DNA from: JANLWK01 sp031364505
GTDB taxonomy: Bacteria; Eisenbacteria; RBG-16-71-46
Length of the DNA: 26,534 bases
NCBI GenBank assembly: GCA_031364505.1
Contig: JANLWK010000111.1
Coordinates: 1-26,534, forward strand
Reading direction: 5' to 3'
Positions 15,109-22,796 of this stretch are shown piece by piece. The notes under the pieces were generated by a model, which did no database searches, was not told where the DNA came from, and saw only the letters and a program-made list of their open reading frames with translations. Position numbers and translations under genes: made by a program. Within the stretch, counting starts at the first letter, position 1. Every line of letters begins with the position of its first letter.

Positions 15109-16952
15109 TCGGCTTCCGCACGCTCACCGACTTCCTCGCCGAGCTCGAGTGCCGCGGCGATCTCGAACGCGTCACGCGCGAGGTCGACTGGGAGTACGAA
15201 GTCACCGAGATCGCCTGCCGCGAGGCCCGCGCCGAGGGTCCGGCGCTGCTGTTCGAGCGCGTGCGGGGTGCTCAGTTCCCGCTCGCCGTCAACGTGCTCG
15301 CCGCGCGCCGCCGCATCGAGTGGGCGCTCGGCCGCACGCCCGCCAGCGTCGGCGCCGAACTGGAGGAGCTGCTCCACGCCGTGCCGCCGCGGGCGCTCGG
15401 AGATCTGTGGGCGCTCAAGTCCCGCCTGCCGCGCGTGCTCGCGATGCGGCCCGCGCGCGCGGCCTCGGCGCCGAGCCAGCAGGAGACGCTGGGGGCCAGG
15501 CTCGGAGCGCTGCCGATCCTCAAGCTGTGGCCGCAGGACGGGGGCCGCTTCGTGACGTTTCCGCTCGTCGTCACCGAGGACCCCGCGACGCGCAAGCGGA
15601 ACCTGGGCATCTATCGCATGCACGTCTACGACGACGAGACGACCGGCATGCACTGGCAGATCGGCAAGGGCGGTGGGTTCCACTTCCACCAGGCCGAGAA
15701 GGCGGGCGCCGGGCTGCCCGTCGCGGTGCACGTCGGCGCCGATCCCGCGACGCTGCTCGCCTCCATCGCGCCACTGCCCGAGGGCATCGACGAGCTGGCG
15801 TTCGCGGGCTACCTGCGCGGCGCGCCGACGCGGTTCACGCGCGCGCGCACACTCGACATGGACGTGCTCGCCGACGCCGAGTTCGTGATCGAAGGCATCG
15901 TGCCGGCGGGCGAGCGCCGCACCGAGGGCCCGTTCGGCGATCACTTCGGCCACTACTCGCACGCCGCACCGTTCCCCGTGTTCCACGTGCGCACGATCAC
16001 GCACCGGAGGCGCCCGGTGTTCCAGGCCAGCGTGGTCGGCAAGCCGCCGCAGGAAGACAAGTTCATGGGCGAGGCCGTGCAGGAATTCTTCGCCGGCGTC
16101 CTCCGCGTGATCCATCCTGAAATCGTCGACCTGTGGGCCTACTTCGAGGCCGGATTCCACAACCTGCTCGTGGTCGCGGTCGAGAACCGCTTCGCGCGCG
16201 AGGCGCGCAAGACCGCCCTGGGACTGCTCGGCACCGGGCAGCTCTCGCTCACGAAGTGTGTCGTGCTCGTCGACGAGGACGTGAACCCGCGCGACCGCGA
16301 CGCCGTGTTCGGCGCCATCGCGCGCAACTTCGACGCCTCCGAGGATTTCCTGCTCATCCCCGGCGTGCCGCTCGACACGCTCGACTTCACGTCCTACACG
16401 ATGAACCTCGGCAGCAAGATGGTGATCGACGCGCAAACGGTGCGGCGCGTGGGATCGGCGGGCGTGGCGGCGCCGGACGGCACGGCGGCCACCGGCGCGA
16501 ACGGCAAGACCGCCGCGCCGCGCGCCGCGGATCTGAAGGATCCGCGTGCGTTTGACGCCACGATCACGGACTGGCGATTCGCATGGGGCGCGATGCTCGT
16601 CGTGCAGACGCGCAACGAAGGCCGAGCCGTCGTCGAGTCATTAGTTCACCGCCCCGAATACGCGAGCGTCCCCTTTGTTATTGCCGTAAGCCCAGACGTC
16701 CCACTCGCGGACGACGAGCTGCTGATCTGGGGCATCTTCACGCGCTTCGACTGCGCGCGCGACATCGTCGCCGCGGCCACCGAGTCGCGCGGCGCGTGGA
16801 TGTCGGTGCGCGGCCCGCTCGGCATCGACGCTACGTGGAAGCAGGGGTATCCCGACCCCGTCGCCAACCTGCCGGAGGTCGTGACGCGCGTCGACACGTG
16901 GTGGGGGCGCGGAACCGTGGCGGCGGTGGACCCACCCGGCCGCACCGACTAG
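15105..16952 (+). CDS. ubiD: UbiD family decarboxylase (menaquinone biosynthesis)
   Basis: UbiD enzymes use prenyl-FMN to decarboxylate aromatic or alpha,beta-unsaturated acids. The 615-residue protein has the expected catalytic set by position: Arg 171 in GIYRMHVYDDETTGMHWQ, Glu 274 and Asp 279 in TEGPFGDHFGHYSHAAPFPVF (Fdc1 Arg173/Glu277/Glu282). Metal/cofactor contact motifs such as VVGKPPQEDKFMGEAVQEFF are also present. The length and the C-terminal MVIDAQTV...LLIWGIFTRFDCARDI section resemble the menaquinone biosynthesis decarboxylase group. GTG 15105 overlaps the ubiX stop by four bases (GTGA), with AAGG upstream at 15092. A linker rich in Ala/Gly lies at about residues 450-475. A patch of AT-ending codons lies at about 16638-16695. 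Its exact substrate is inferred from the pathway. Confidence 0.94.
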   Translation: MIGFRTLTDFLAELECRGDLERVTREVDWEYEVTEIACREARAEGPALLFERVRGAQFPLAVNVLAARRRIEWALGRTPASVGAELEELLHAVPPRALGDLWALKSRLPRVLAMRPARAASAPSQQETLGARLGALPILKLWPQDGGRFVTFPLVVTEDPATRKRNLGIYRMHVYDDETTGMHWQIGKGGGFHFHQAEKAGAGLPVAVHVGADPATLLASIAPLPEGIDELAFAGYLRGAPTRFTRARTLDMDVLADAEFVIEGIVPAGERRTEGPFGDHFGHYSHAAPFPVFHVRTITHRRRPVFQASVVGKPPQEDKFMGEAVQEFFAGVLRVIHPEIVDLWAYFEAGFHNLLVVAVENRFAREARKTALGLLGTGQLSLTKCVVLVDEDVNPRDRDAVFGAIARNFDASEDFLLIPGVPLDTLDFTSYTMNLGSKMVIDAQTVRRVGSAGVAAPDGTAATGANGKTAAPRAADLKDPRAFDATITDWRFAWGAMLVVQTRNEGRAVVESLVHRPEYASVPFVIAVSPDVPLADDELLIWGIFTRFDCARDIVAAATESRGAWMSVRGPLGIDATWKQGYPDPVANLPEVVTRVDTWWGRGTVAAVDPPGRTD

Positions 16953-16963
16953 CCTCACCGCCC

Positions 16964-17797
16964 ATGAGCCCCCTAATGAGCCGCCGTGAATCGATACTCG
17001 ACACGTTCCGCGCCCCGCGCGCGCTGATCGGCATGATCCACGTCGGCGCGCTGCCGGGGACGCCCGGCGCGCGGATGAGTGTCGACGAGATCGTCGACCA
17101 GGCGATCGCCGAGGCGCTCGTCTACCGCGATGCCGGTTTCAACGCCCTGATGATCGAGAACATGCACGACGTGCCGTACCTCAAGGCCGCGGTCGGGCCC
17201 GAGATCACGGCGACGATGGCGGTGATCGCGCGCGAGATGCAGTACGAAGTCGACCTGCCGCTCGGCATCCAGATCCTCGCGGGCGCCAATCGCGAGGCGC
17301 TGGCGGCCGCGTTCGCCGCGAGTGCGCGGTTCATCCGGGTCGAGGGCTACGTGTTCGGCCACGTCGCCGACGAGGGCTGGATCGAGGCGTCCGCCGGCCC
17401 GTTGATGCGGTTCCGCACCCAGATCGGCGCCGGGAACGTGCGCGTGTTCGCCGACATCAAGAAGAAGCACTCGGCCCACGCCGTGACCGCCGACGTGGAT
17501 CTCGTCGAGACCGCGAAGGCCGCCGAGTTCTTCCGCGCCGACGGCGTGATCGTCACGGGATCGGCGACCGGACGCCCGGCCGATGCGGATGAGGTCGCTG
17601 CCGTCGCCGCCGCTGTGGGCGTGCCGGTCTTCGTGGGCTCGGGGCTCACACCCGACAACCTCGGGAACTTCGACAAGGCCGACGGCTACATCGTGGGTTC
17701 GAGCGTCAAGCACGACGGCGTGTGGTCGAACGCGATCGATCGCCCGCGCGTCGAGGCCGTCGCCCGCGCATTCGAGCGGTTGCCACGGCTCGACTGA
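16964..17797 (+). CDS. BtpA/SgcQ family TIM-barrel protein
   Basis: The 277-residue protein matches the BtpA family: LIGMIHVGALPGTPGA near the N-terminus, MIENMHDVPYLK, a central FIRVEGYVFGHVADEGWI, FADIKKKHSAHAVTADVDLVETAKAAEFFRADGVIVTGSATG, and VPVFVGSGLTPDNL. It is a TIM-barrel fold whose chemistry is not known. BtpA was named for its effect on photosystem I in cyanobacteria, and E. coli SgcQ sits in a putative sugar operon. Here it precedes a PfkB kinase and pseudouridine-5'-phosphate glycosidase, which suggests a role in sugar or nucleoside phosphate metabolism. ATG 16964 has no ribosome site but has TAGCCT eight bases before it; ATG 16976 is an alternative. It begins 11 bases after the ubiD stop. 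Confidence 0.88.
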   Translation: MSPLMSRRESILDTFRAPRALIGMIHVGALPGTPGARMSVDEIVDQAIAEALVYRDAGFNALMIENMHDVPYLKAAVGPEITATMAVIAREMQYEVDLPLGIQILAGANREALAAAFAASARFIRVEGYVFGHVADEGWIEASAGPLMRFRTQIGAGNVRVFADIKKKHSAHAVTADVDLVETAKAAEFFRADGVIVTGSATGRPADADEVAAVAAAVGVPVFVGSGLTPDNLGNFDKADGYIVGSSVKHDGVWSNAIDRPRVEAVARAFERLPRLD

Positions 17798-17843
17798 AAT
17801 AACAACAGTAGCGCTCAACCATCGACGCGCCTGGAGCCCGTGC

Positions 17844-18749
17844 ATGAAGCCCGACCTGGTGTGCCTTGGGAACCTGATCGTCGACGATGTCGTGTTCGCC
17901 GACGGCACGACCCGCATGGCCGAGCCCGGCGGCGCCATGCTGTATACCGCGCTGGGTGCGGCGTTGTGGGGTGTGCGCGTCGCCATCGTTGCGCCGGTCG
18001 GGGATGACTATCCGCGCGCGACGCTCGACGCGCTCGCGGCGCGCGGCGTCGATCTCTCCGGCTTGCGCCCGCTCGGCCGCCCGGGGCTGCGCACGTGGCT
18101 CCTCTACGAGCCCGCGGCCCGCCGCGTCGTCCACCGCATCGGCTTGCCGACCCACGCCGAGGCCTCGCCGAACGCCGATGACCTGCGGTGCGTACAGGCG
18201 CGCGCGTATCACCTGGCGCCGTGCCCGCTCGAATGCCAGGCGCGCATGCTCGACGCCATTGGAGATCACGAGGCGTATGTCTCGCTCGATCCGCACGACC
18301 CGATCGAGCCCGCGAGCCTCGAGCGCTGGCGCGCGATCGCCTCGCGCATCGATCTCCTGTTCGCGAGCCACGAGGAGATCCGGCTCACCGGGATCGACGA
18401 ACACCCGCGCGAGACCCTGGAACCACTCACGGGCCACCGGCTGCGCTCCGTCGCGATCAAGCGAGGCAAACGCGGTGGCCGCCACGTCGACCTCGAGCAT
18501 GCCGGCCGCATCACCGAGTGGCCGGCGCGCACGAACAGCGTGGTCGATCCCACCGGCGCCGGCGACGCGTTCGCCGGCGGCTTCCTGTCCGGCCAGCTGG
18601 AATCGCTCGGCCTGGCCGAATCGCTTGCCCGCGGCGTCGTCTCCGCGAGCTTCGCGCTCGAAGACTGGGGCGCCGCGGGCATGCTCACGGCGACGCGCGA
18701 CGAGGCGCACCGCCGCTACGACGCGTGGCGCGAGGCGTTCGTCGGGTAA
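17844..18749 (+). CDS. PfkB family carbohydrate/nucleoside kinase
   Basis: The 301-residue ribokinase-fold protein has the N-terminal LGNLIVDDVVFADG and a GG motif (PGGAMLYTALGAALWG, residues 28-43), and the C-terminal signature DPTGAGDAFAGGF with catalytic base Asp 241. The asparagine that normally follows the GG in ribokinases (GGxxxN) is absent. The position, nine bases before psuG, makes pseudouridine kinase the best guess: it would feed pseudouridine 5'-phosphate to PsuG. Other sugar kinases remain possible, and the missing Asn argues for a divergent substrate. GGAG (17833-17836) lies seven bases before ATG 17844, after a 46-base gap from the BtpA-like gene. Confidence 0.9.
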   Translation: MKPDLVCLGNLIVDDVVFADGTTRMAEPGGAMLYTALGAALWGVRVAIVAPVGDDYPRATLDALAARGVDLSGLRPLGRPGLRTWLLYEPAARRVVHRIGLPTHAEASPNADDLRCVQARAYHLAPCPLECQARMLDAIGDHEAYVSLDPHDPIEPASLERWRAIASRIDLLFASHEEIRLTGIDEHPRETLEPLTGHRLRSVAIKRGKRGGRHVDLEHAGRITEWPARTNSVVDPTGAGDAFAGGFLSGQLESLGLAESLARGVVSASFALEDWGAAGMLTATRDEAHRRYDAWREAFVG

Positions 18750-18758
18750 CATCCACCA

Positions 18759-19679
18759 ATGACTCCCATGACCCCACGCATGCGTATCTCCGAATCGGTG
18801 GCCGAGGCCCTCGCCGCGCGGCGGCCGGTGGTCGCGCTCGAGACGACGCTCGTCACGCATGGGCTGCCGTATCCCGAGGGCGTGGATGTGGCGATGGGGC
18901 TCGAGGCGGCGGTCGTCGCCGAGGGCGCGGTGCCGGCGACGATCGGCGTGCTCGACGGCGCCCTGCGTGTCGGGCTCGATCGCTTAGGCCTCGAGCGACT
19001 GGCGACGGCGAAGGACACGGCGAAGCTCAATCTCGGGAATCTCGCCGCGCGGCTCGTGAGCGGCGGGCCGGGGTCGACGACGGTGGCGGCGACGATGCTC
19101 GCGGCCTCGCGCGTCGGCATCGACGTGTTCGCGACGGGCGGCATCGGCGGTGTGCATCGCGGCTCGACGGATTCCGGCGACGTCTCGGCGGATCTCACGG
19201 CGCTCGCGCGCTTTCCGGTCGCCGTCGTGTGCGCGGGCGCCAAGGCGGTGCTCGACCTGCCGAAGACGGTCGAGATGCTCGAGACGCTCGGCGTTCCGGT
19301 CCTCGGGTTCGGCACCGATGAGTTCCCGGCGTTCTACCGGCGCTCGAGCGGGCTTCCGGTCGACGCGCGCTTCGACGATGCGGGCTCGCTCGCCGTGGCG
19401 GTGCGCGCGCACTTCGAGCTGGGTTCGGGCACGGGCGTCGTGATCGCGAATCCTATCCCTGAGGCGCACGAGCTGCCGGCCGAGGTGTACGACCAGGCGC
19501 TCGCCACGGCGCTCGCCGATTCCGAGCGCGCGGGTGTCCGCGGCCGCGACGTCACGCCGTTCCTGCTCGACCGCATGCGGACGCTCACCGACGGCCGCAG
19601 CGTGTTCACGAACCGCGCGCTGCTCGAGCACAACGCCCGAATCGCGGCCCGGCTGGCGATCGCGCTCGCGGCCGCTTAA
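18759..19679 (+). CDS. psuG: pseudouridine-5'-phosphate glycosidase
   Basis: PsuG reversibly splits pseudouridine 5'-phosphate into uracil and ribose 5-phosphate, breaking a C-C glycosidic bond. The 306-residue protein matches well: ESVAEALAARRPVVALETTLVTHGLPYPEG (with Glu 28), AKDTAKLNLGNLA (Lys 89), FATGGIGGVHRG (His 133), SADLTALARFPVAVVCAGAKAVLDLPKT (Lys 162 as Schiff-base lysine by analogy), and GFGTDEFPAFYRRSSG. Length agrees with E. coli PsuG (312). It starts nine bases after the PfkB stop; ATG 18759 has no ribosome site but is preceded by TAACAT six bases away, and ATG 18768 is an alternative. Together with the kinase it forms a complete pseudouridine catabolic pair. Confidence 0.95.
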   Translation: MTPMTPRMRISESVAEALAARRPVVALETTLVTHGLPYPEGVDVAMGLEAAVVAEGAVPATIGVLDGALRVGLDRLGLERLATAKDTAKLNLGNLAARLVSGGPGSTTVAATMLAASRVGIDVFATGGIGGVHRGSTDSGDVSADLTALARFPVAVVCAGAKAVLDLPKTVEMLETLGVPVLGFGTDEFPAFYRRSSGLPVDARFDDAGSLAVAVRAHFELGSGTGVVIANPIPEAHELPAEVYDQALATALADSERAGVRGRDVTPFLLDRMRTLTDGRSVFTNRALLEHNARIAARLAIALAAA

Positions 19680-19996
19680 GCCGCGCTCGTCCGAACCGTT
19701 CGGCTCGCGCCCACCCCGTTTCGAGCCGCGCGCTTTCTACACTCGGCAACGGCAACTCGGCCGCCGCGCGCGCGTATTACCTCAAGGCATGCTGGAATTT
19801 CCGCACATGTAACGCGTTTCTTGGCGCTCGTCGGTCGCGCGTTGCGACCGGTCCGGCGCACGCGCCAGTGTGCTGCGCCCGCCGCGCACGAGGACCCGCG
19901 CAGGGAAAGGCCCTTCCAACCTTTCCCCGCGCCGCATGCTCCAAGCTCACGCAGAGACCGGGCGCAACTCCCCCTTACGAGAGAGCGAGTCATCGT
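19680..19996. other. 317-base intergenic region upstream of the DUF5916 gene
   Basis: I see no protein gene here. There is a short stem CCGAA/TTCGG (19691-19703) just after psuG, without a T-run. There is also a perfect 8-bp inverted repeat GGGAAAGG (19903-19910) and CCTTTCCC (19920-19927) with a nine-base loop, about 70 bases before the DUF5916 start. TACACT (19738-19743) could be a -10 box but has no good -35 partner. The region likely holds the DUF5916 promoter and leader; the exact elements cannot be fixed. Confidence 0.5.
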
Positions 19997-22639
19997 ATGA
20001 AACCTGCCCTGACCGTCCTCACCCTGCTGATGCTGGCGCTGCCCGCGGCCGCCCAGCCGCCGGCCGTTCCCGCCAAGGACGTGAAGTGCGGGAAGGCCGC
20101 GTCCACGATCAACATCGATGGCGCGCTGAACGACGCCGCGTGGGCCGCGGCCGAGGTGTGCAGCACGTTCCTGCAGCGCGATCCCGTCGAAGGCGGACCG
20201 CCGAGCCAGCGCACCGAAGTGCGCGTGCTCTACGACGACGGCGGGATCTACGTCGGCGCGCGCATGTGGGACTCGGCACCCGATTCGATCATCAAGGAGC
20301 TCGTGCGCAAGGACACCGGCACGCGCGCCGACCGCTTCACGCTGTACCTCGATCCCTACAACGACAAGCGCAGTGGGTACTTCTTCGGCCTGAACGCGGT
20401 CGGCACGCAGTACGACGGCACGCTCTACAACGACGGCTGGAGCAGCAACTCGTGGGACGGCGTATGGGAAGGCCGCTCGCGTGTCGACGACCAGGGCTGG
20501 ACGGCGGAGATGCGGATTCCGTTCTCGCAGCTGCGCTTCGCCAAGGCCGATGTCCAGCAGTGGGGCATCAACTTCGGCCGCCAGATGGGGCGCGGCTTCG
20601 AGGACGACTACTACGCGATGCGGCCCAAGCGCTCGAGCGGCTTCGTGTCGCTGTTTCCGCAGCTCATGGGCCTCGAGAACGTCACGCCGACGAACGCGAT
20701 CGAGGTGATGCCGTATGCGAATTCCAAGGCCGAATTCCTGATCCACGAGCCCGACGATCCGTTCAACGACGGCACGCGGTTCAAGCCCAACCTGGGCGGC
20801 GACCTGCGCATGCCGCTGGGCAGCAAGCTCACGCTAAACGCGGCCGTGAACCCGGACTTCGGCCAGGTCGAAGTCGACCCCGCGGTCGTCAACCTGTCCG
20901 ATGTCGAGACGTCATTCAGCGAGAAGCGGCCGTTCTTCGTCGAAGGCAGCTCGATCTTCGACACCGGCCAGCAGGGCGCCTCGGATTACTGGGGCTTCAA
21001 CTACCCGTCGCCGTCGTTCTTCTATTCACGCCGCATCGGCCGCACGCCGCAGCTCGGCGCGCCCGACGACGCCGCGTTCTCGGACAAGCCGCAAGGGACG
21101 ACGATCCTCGGCGCCGCCAAGCTCGTCGGCAAGCTCACGCCGAGCACGAACTTCGGCACGCTGCAGGCGCTGACCGCGAGGGAGTTCTCGAAGAATCAGC
21201 GCGGCGATCTGTCTCGCTTCGAGTCCGAAGTCGAGCCGATGACGTACTACGGCGTGTCGCGCATGCTCAAGGAGTTCTCGGAGCGCCGGAACGGCCTCGG
21301 CGTGCTGAGCACGATCACCGCGCGGACGATGGACGATCCCGACGTCGAGCATTCGCTCAACAGTTCGGCGTTCACGGGCGTCGTCGACGGCTGGCACTTC
21401 ATGGACGACAACAAGTCGTGGATCCTTTCGGGCTGGGCCGGCGGCACGCACGTGCGCGGCACGAAGGAGCGGATGCTCGCGCTCCAGACCGGACGCGTGC
21501 ATTACCTGCAGCGGCCCGACGCCTCGAGCTACGACGTCGACTCGAGCGCTACGTCGATGAGCGGCATGGGGGCCCGGCTGTGGCTCAACAAGGAGAAGGG
21601 GAGCTGGATCAGCAACTCGGCGATCGGCATGTTGTCGCCGGGATTCGAGCTGAACGACCTCGGCCTCGAGACGCGCACCGACGTCATTAATTCGCACGTC
21701 GGCATCGGTTACAAGTGGACCGAGCCGACGAAGAACGTGAAGAACCACAACTGGCTCGCCGCGGCGTTCGGCAGCACGAACTTCGACGGCGACCTCACGA
21801 ACGCGGGCGTGTGGACCAAGGCGTTCTGGTGGTACACGAACAACTGGACGCTCAATCCGGGCTTCGCCTACAACCCGCAGAGCGTGAACCCGCGCCGCAG
21901 CCGTGGCGGCCCGCTGATGCTCAACAAGCCGGGCTACGAGTTCAGCAACTTCTTCGACACCGACGGCAGCCGGAACCGCTACTACTACATCGACTACTAC
22001 CAGTACATCCAGCCCGGGGAGAACTCCTGGAACTACAACATCAACCCGGGACTCACCTGGAAGCCGGCGTCGAACATGTCGGTGCAGCTCGGGCCCGGGT
22101 ACGAGAGCGCGCGCGATGGCGCGTTCTACGTCGCGACGATCGAGGATGCCGCGGCGACGGCGACGTTCGGCCACCGCTACGTGTTCGCCCGGCTCGACCA
22201 GCAGACGCTGTCGGCGAACATCCGCTTCAACATCTCGTTCACTCCGACGATGAGTCTCCAGTTCTACGGCCAGCCGCTGATCTCGACCGGGCGCTACTCG
22301 GACTTCAAGGAGCTGGCGCGCCCGCGCAGCCTCGACTTCGTCCCGCAGGGTTCCGGTGGGTGGACGTACGATCCCGCGACGCGCCAGTTCGACCAGGACG
22401 GCGCCGGCACCGCGTACTCGGGCAAGGTGAAGGACTTCAATTCGAAGTCGCTCCGCGGCAACGCGGTATTCCGCTGGGAGTACCTGCCGGGCTCGGCGTT
22501 CTACCTGGTGTGGACGCAGCAGCGCACGAATGACGAGTCGCGGCCGGACATGAACATCGGCCCGTCGTTCCGGCGGCTCACCGACTCGAAGGCCGACAAC
22601 GTGTTCCTCGCGAAGGTCACGTACTACATGACGCTGTAG
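19997..22639 (+). CDS. DUF5916 outer-membrane protein with N-terminal CBM9-like domain
   Basis: The 880-residue protein starts with a signal peptide (about residues 1-20, ending PAAAQ). A carbohydrate-binding family 9-like domain runs from about 30 to 195 (INIDGALNDAAWAAAE...TEVRVLYDDGGIYVGARMWD...GWTAEMRIPFSQLRF). The long remainder is DUF5916, with GDLRMPLGSKLTLNAAVNPDFGQVEVDPAVVNLSDVETSFSEKRPFFVEGSSIFD, a family hallmark, then many alternating beta-strands. It ends VFLAKVTYYMTL, an outer-membrane barrel-type terminus. The family is common in Bacteroidetes, Gemmatimonadetes and relatives; its substrate is unknown, though polysaccharide or peptide handling is often supposed. ATG 19997 has GAGAGAG a few bases upstream. 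Monocistronic, with hairpins after the stop. Confidence 0.9.
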   Translation: MKPALTVLTLLMLALPAAAQPPAVPAKDVKCGKAASTINIDGALNDAAWAAAEVCSTFLQRDPVEGGPPSQRTEVRVLYDDGGIYVGARMWDSAPDSIIKELVRKDTGTRADRFTLYLDPYNDKRSGYFFGLNAVGTQYDGTLYNDGWSSNSWDGVWEGRSRVDDQGWTAEMRIPFSQLRFAKADVQQWGINFGRQMGRGFEDDYYAMRPKRSSGFVSLFPQLMGLENVTPTNAIEVMPYANSKAEFLIHEPDDPFNDGTRFKPNLGGDLRMPLGSKLTLNAAVNPDFGQVEVDPAVVNLSDVETSFSEKRPFFVEGSSIFDTGQQGASDYWGFNYPSPSFFYSRRIGRTPQLGAPDDAAFSDKPQGTTILGAAKLVGKLTPSTNFGTLQALTAREFSKNQRGDLSRFESEVEPMTYYGVSRMLKEFSERRNGLGVLSTITARTMDDPDVEHSLNSSAFTGVVDGWHFMDDNKSWILSGWAGGTHVRGTKERMLALQTGRVHYLQRPDASSYDVDSSATSMSGMGARLWLNKEKGSWISNSAIGMLSPGFELNDLGLETRTDVINSHVGIGYKWTEPTKNVKNHNWLAAAFGSTNFDGDLTNAGVWTKAFWWYTNNWTLNPGFAYNPQSVNPRRSRGGPLMLNKPGYEFSNFFDTDGSRNRYYYIDYYQYIQPGENSWNYNINPGLTWKPASNMSVQLGPGYESARDGAFYVATIEDAAATATFGHRYVFARLDQQTLSANIRFNISFTPTMSLQFYGQPLISTGRYSDFKELARPRSLDFVPQGSGGWTYDPATRQFDQDGAGTAYSGKVKDFNSKSLRGNAVFRWEYLPGSAFYLVWTQQRTNDESRPDMNIGPSFRRLTDSKADNVFLAKVTYYMTL

Positions 22640-22655
22640 CGATTTATGACGTGCC

Positions 22656-22687
22656 CGGCGCTCCGCGCCGCGTCGCCTCCGCGACGC
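22656..22687 (+). terminator. two abutting hairpins after the DUF5916 gene (possible transcript end)
   Basis: CGGCGC-TCC-GCGCCG (22656-22670) and GCGTCGC-CTCC-GCGACGC (22670-22687) are two perfect stems that share one base, 17 bases past the stop codon. They are followed by TTCCCCC, not a true T-run, so termination may be weak or the stems may mainly protect the 3' end. Confidence 0.5.
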
Positions 22688-22730
22688 TTCCCCCGTCACC
22701 GCGCGGGATGCGAGGGCTCGAGGCTCCGGC

Positions 22731-22736
22731 TATACT
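22731..22736 (+). promoter_or_regulatory. possible -10 box of mqnE
   Basis: TATACT (22731-22736) is one base from TATAAT and stands out in this GC-rich gap. No good -35 box lies 16-18 bases upstream, so it is a partial promoter call. Transcription would start near 22743. Confidence 0.45.
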
Positions 22737-22747
22737 GCCTCGTCCCT

Positions 22748-22792
22748 CGCGTCCGTTGTTCGGACGCGGCATTCGACACCCGGCCCGGACGC
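22748..22792 (+). promoter_or_regulatory. mqnE leader with alternative hairpin partners
   Basis: GCGTCCG (22749-22755) pairs perfectly with CGGACGC at 22761-22767 across a five-base loop; the stem extends to 8 bp with C22748-G22768. The same CGGACGC heptamer recurs at 22786-22792, four bases before the mqnE GTG start. The left arm could therefore pair with either copy, and the second pairing would cover the ribosome landing region. The first hairpin should be the stable default. Whether this is a switch is inference. Confidence 0.4.
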
Positions 22793-22796
22793 CTCC

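Noticed and set aside
15979..15994. parS-like half TGTTCCACGTG inside ubiD
   Set aside because: Only the left half matches; the right side reads CGCAC instead of the AAACA or GAACA half, so ParB would not read it as a full site.
14562..16436. 624-codon antisense open frame across ubiX and ubiD
   Set aside because: Shadow of two well-supported enzymes; no recognisable domain and composition typical of reverse-frame translation.
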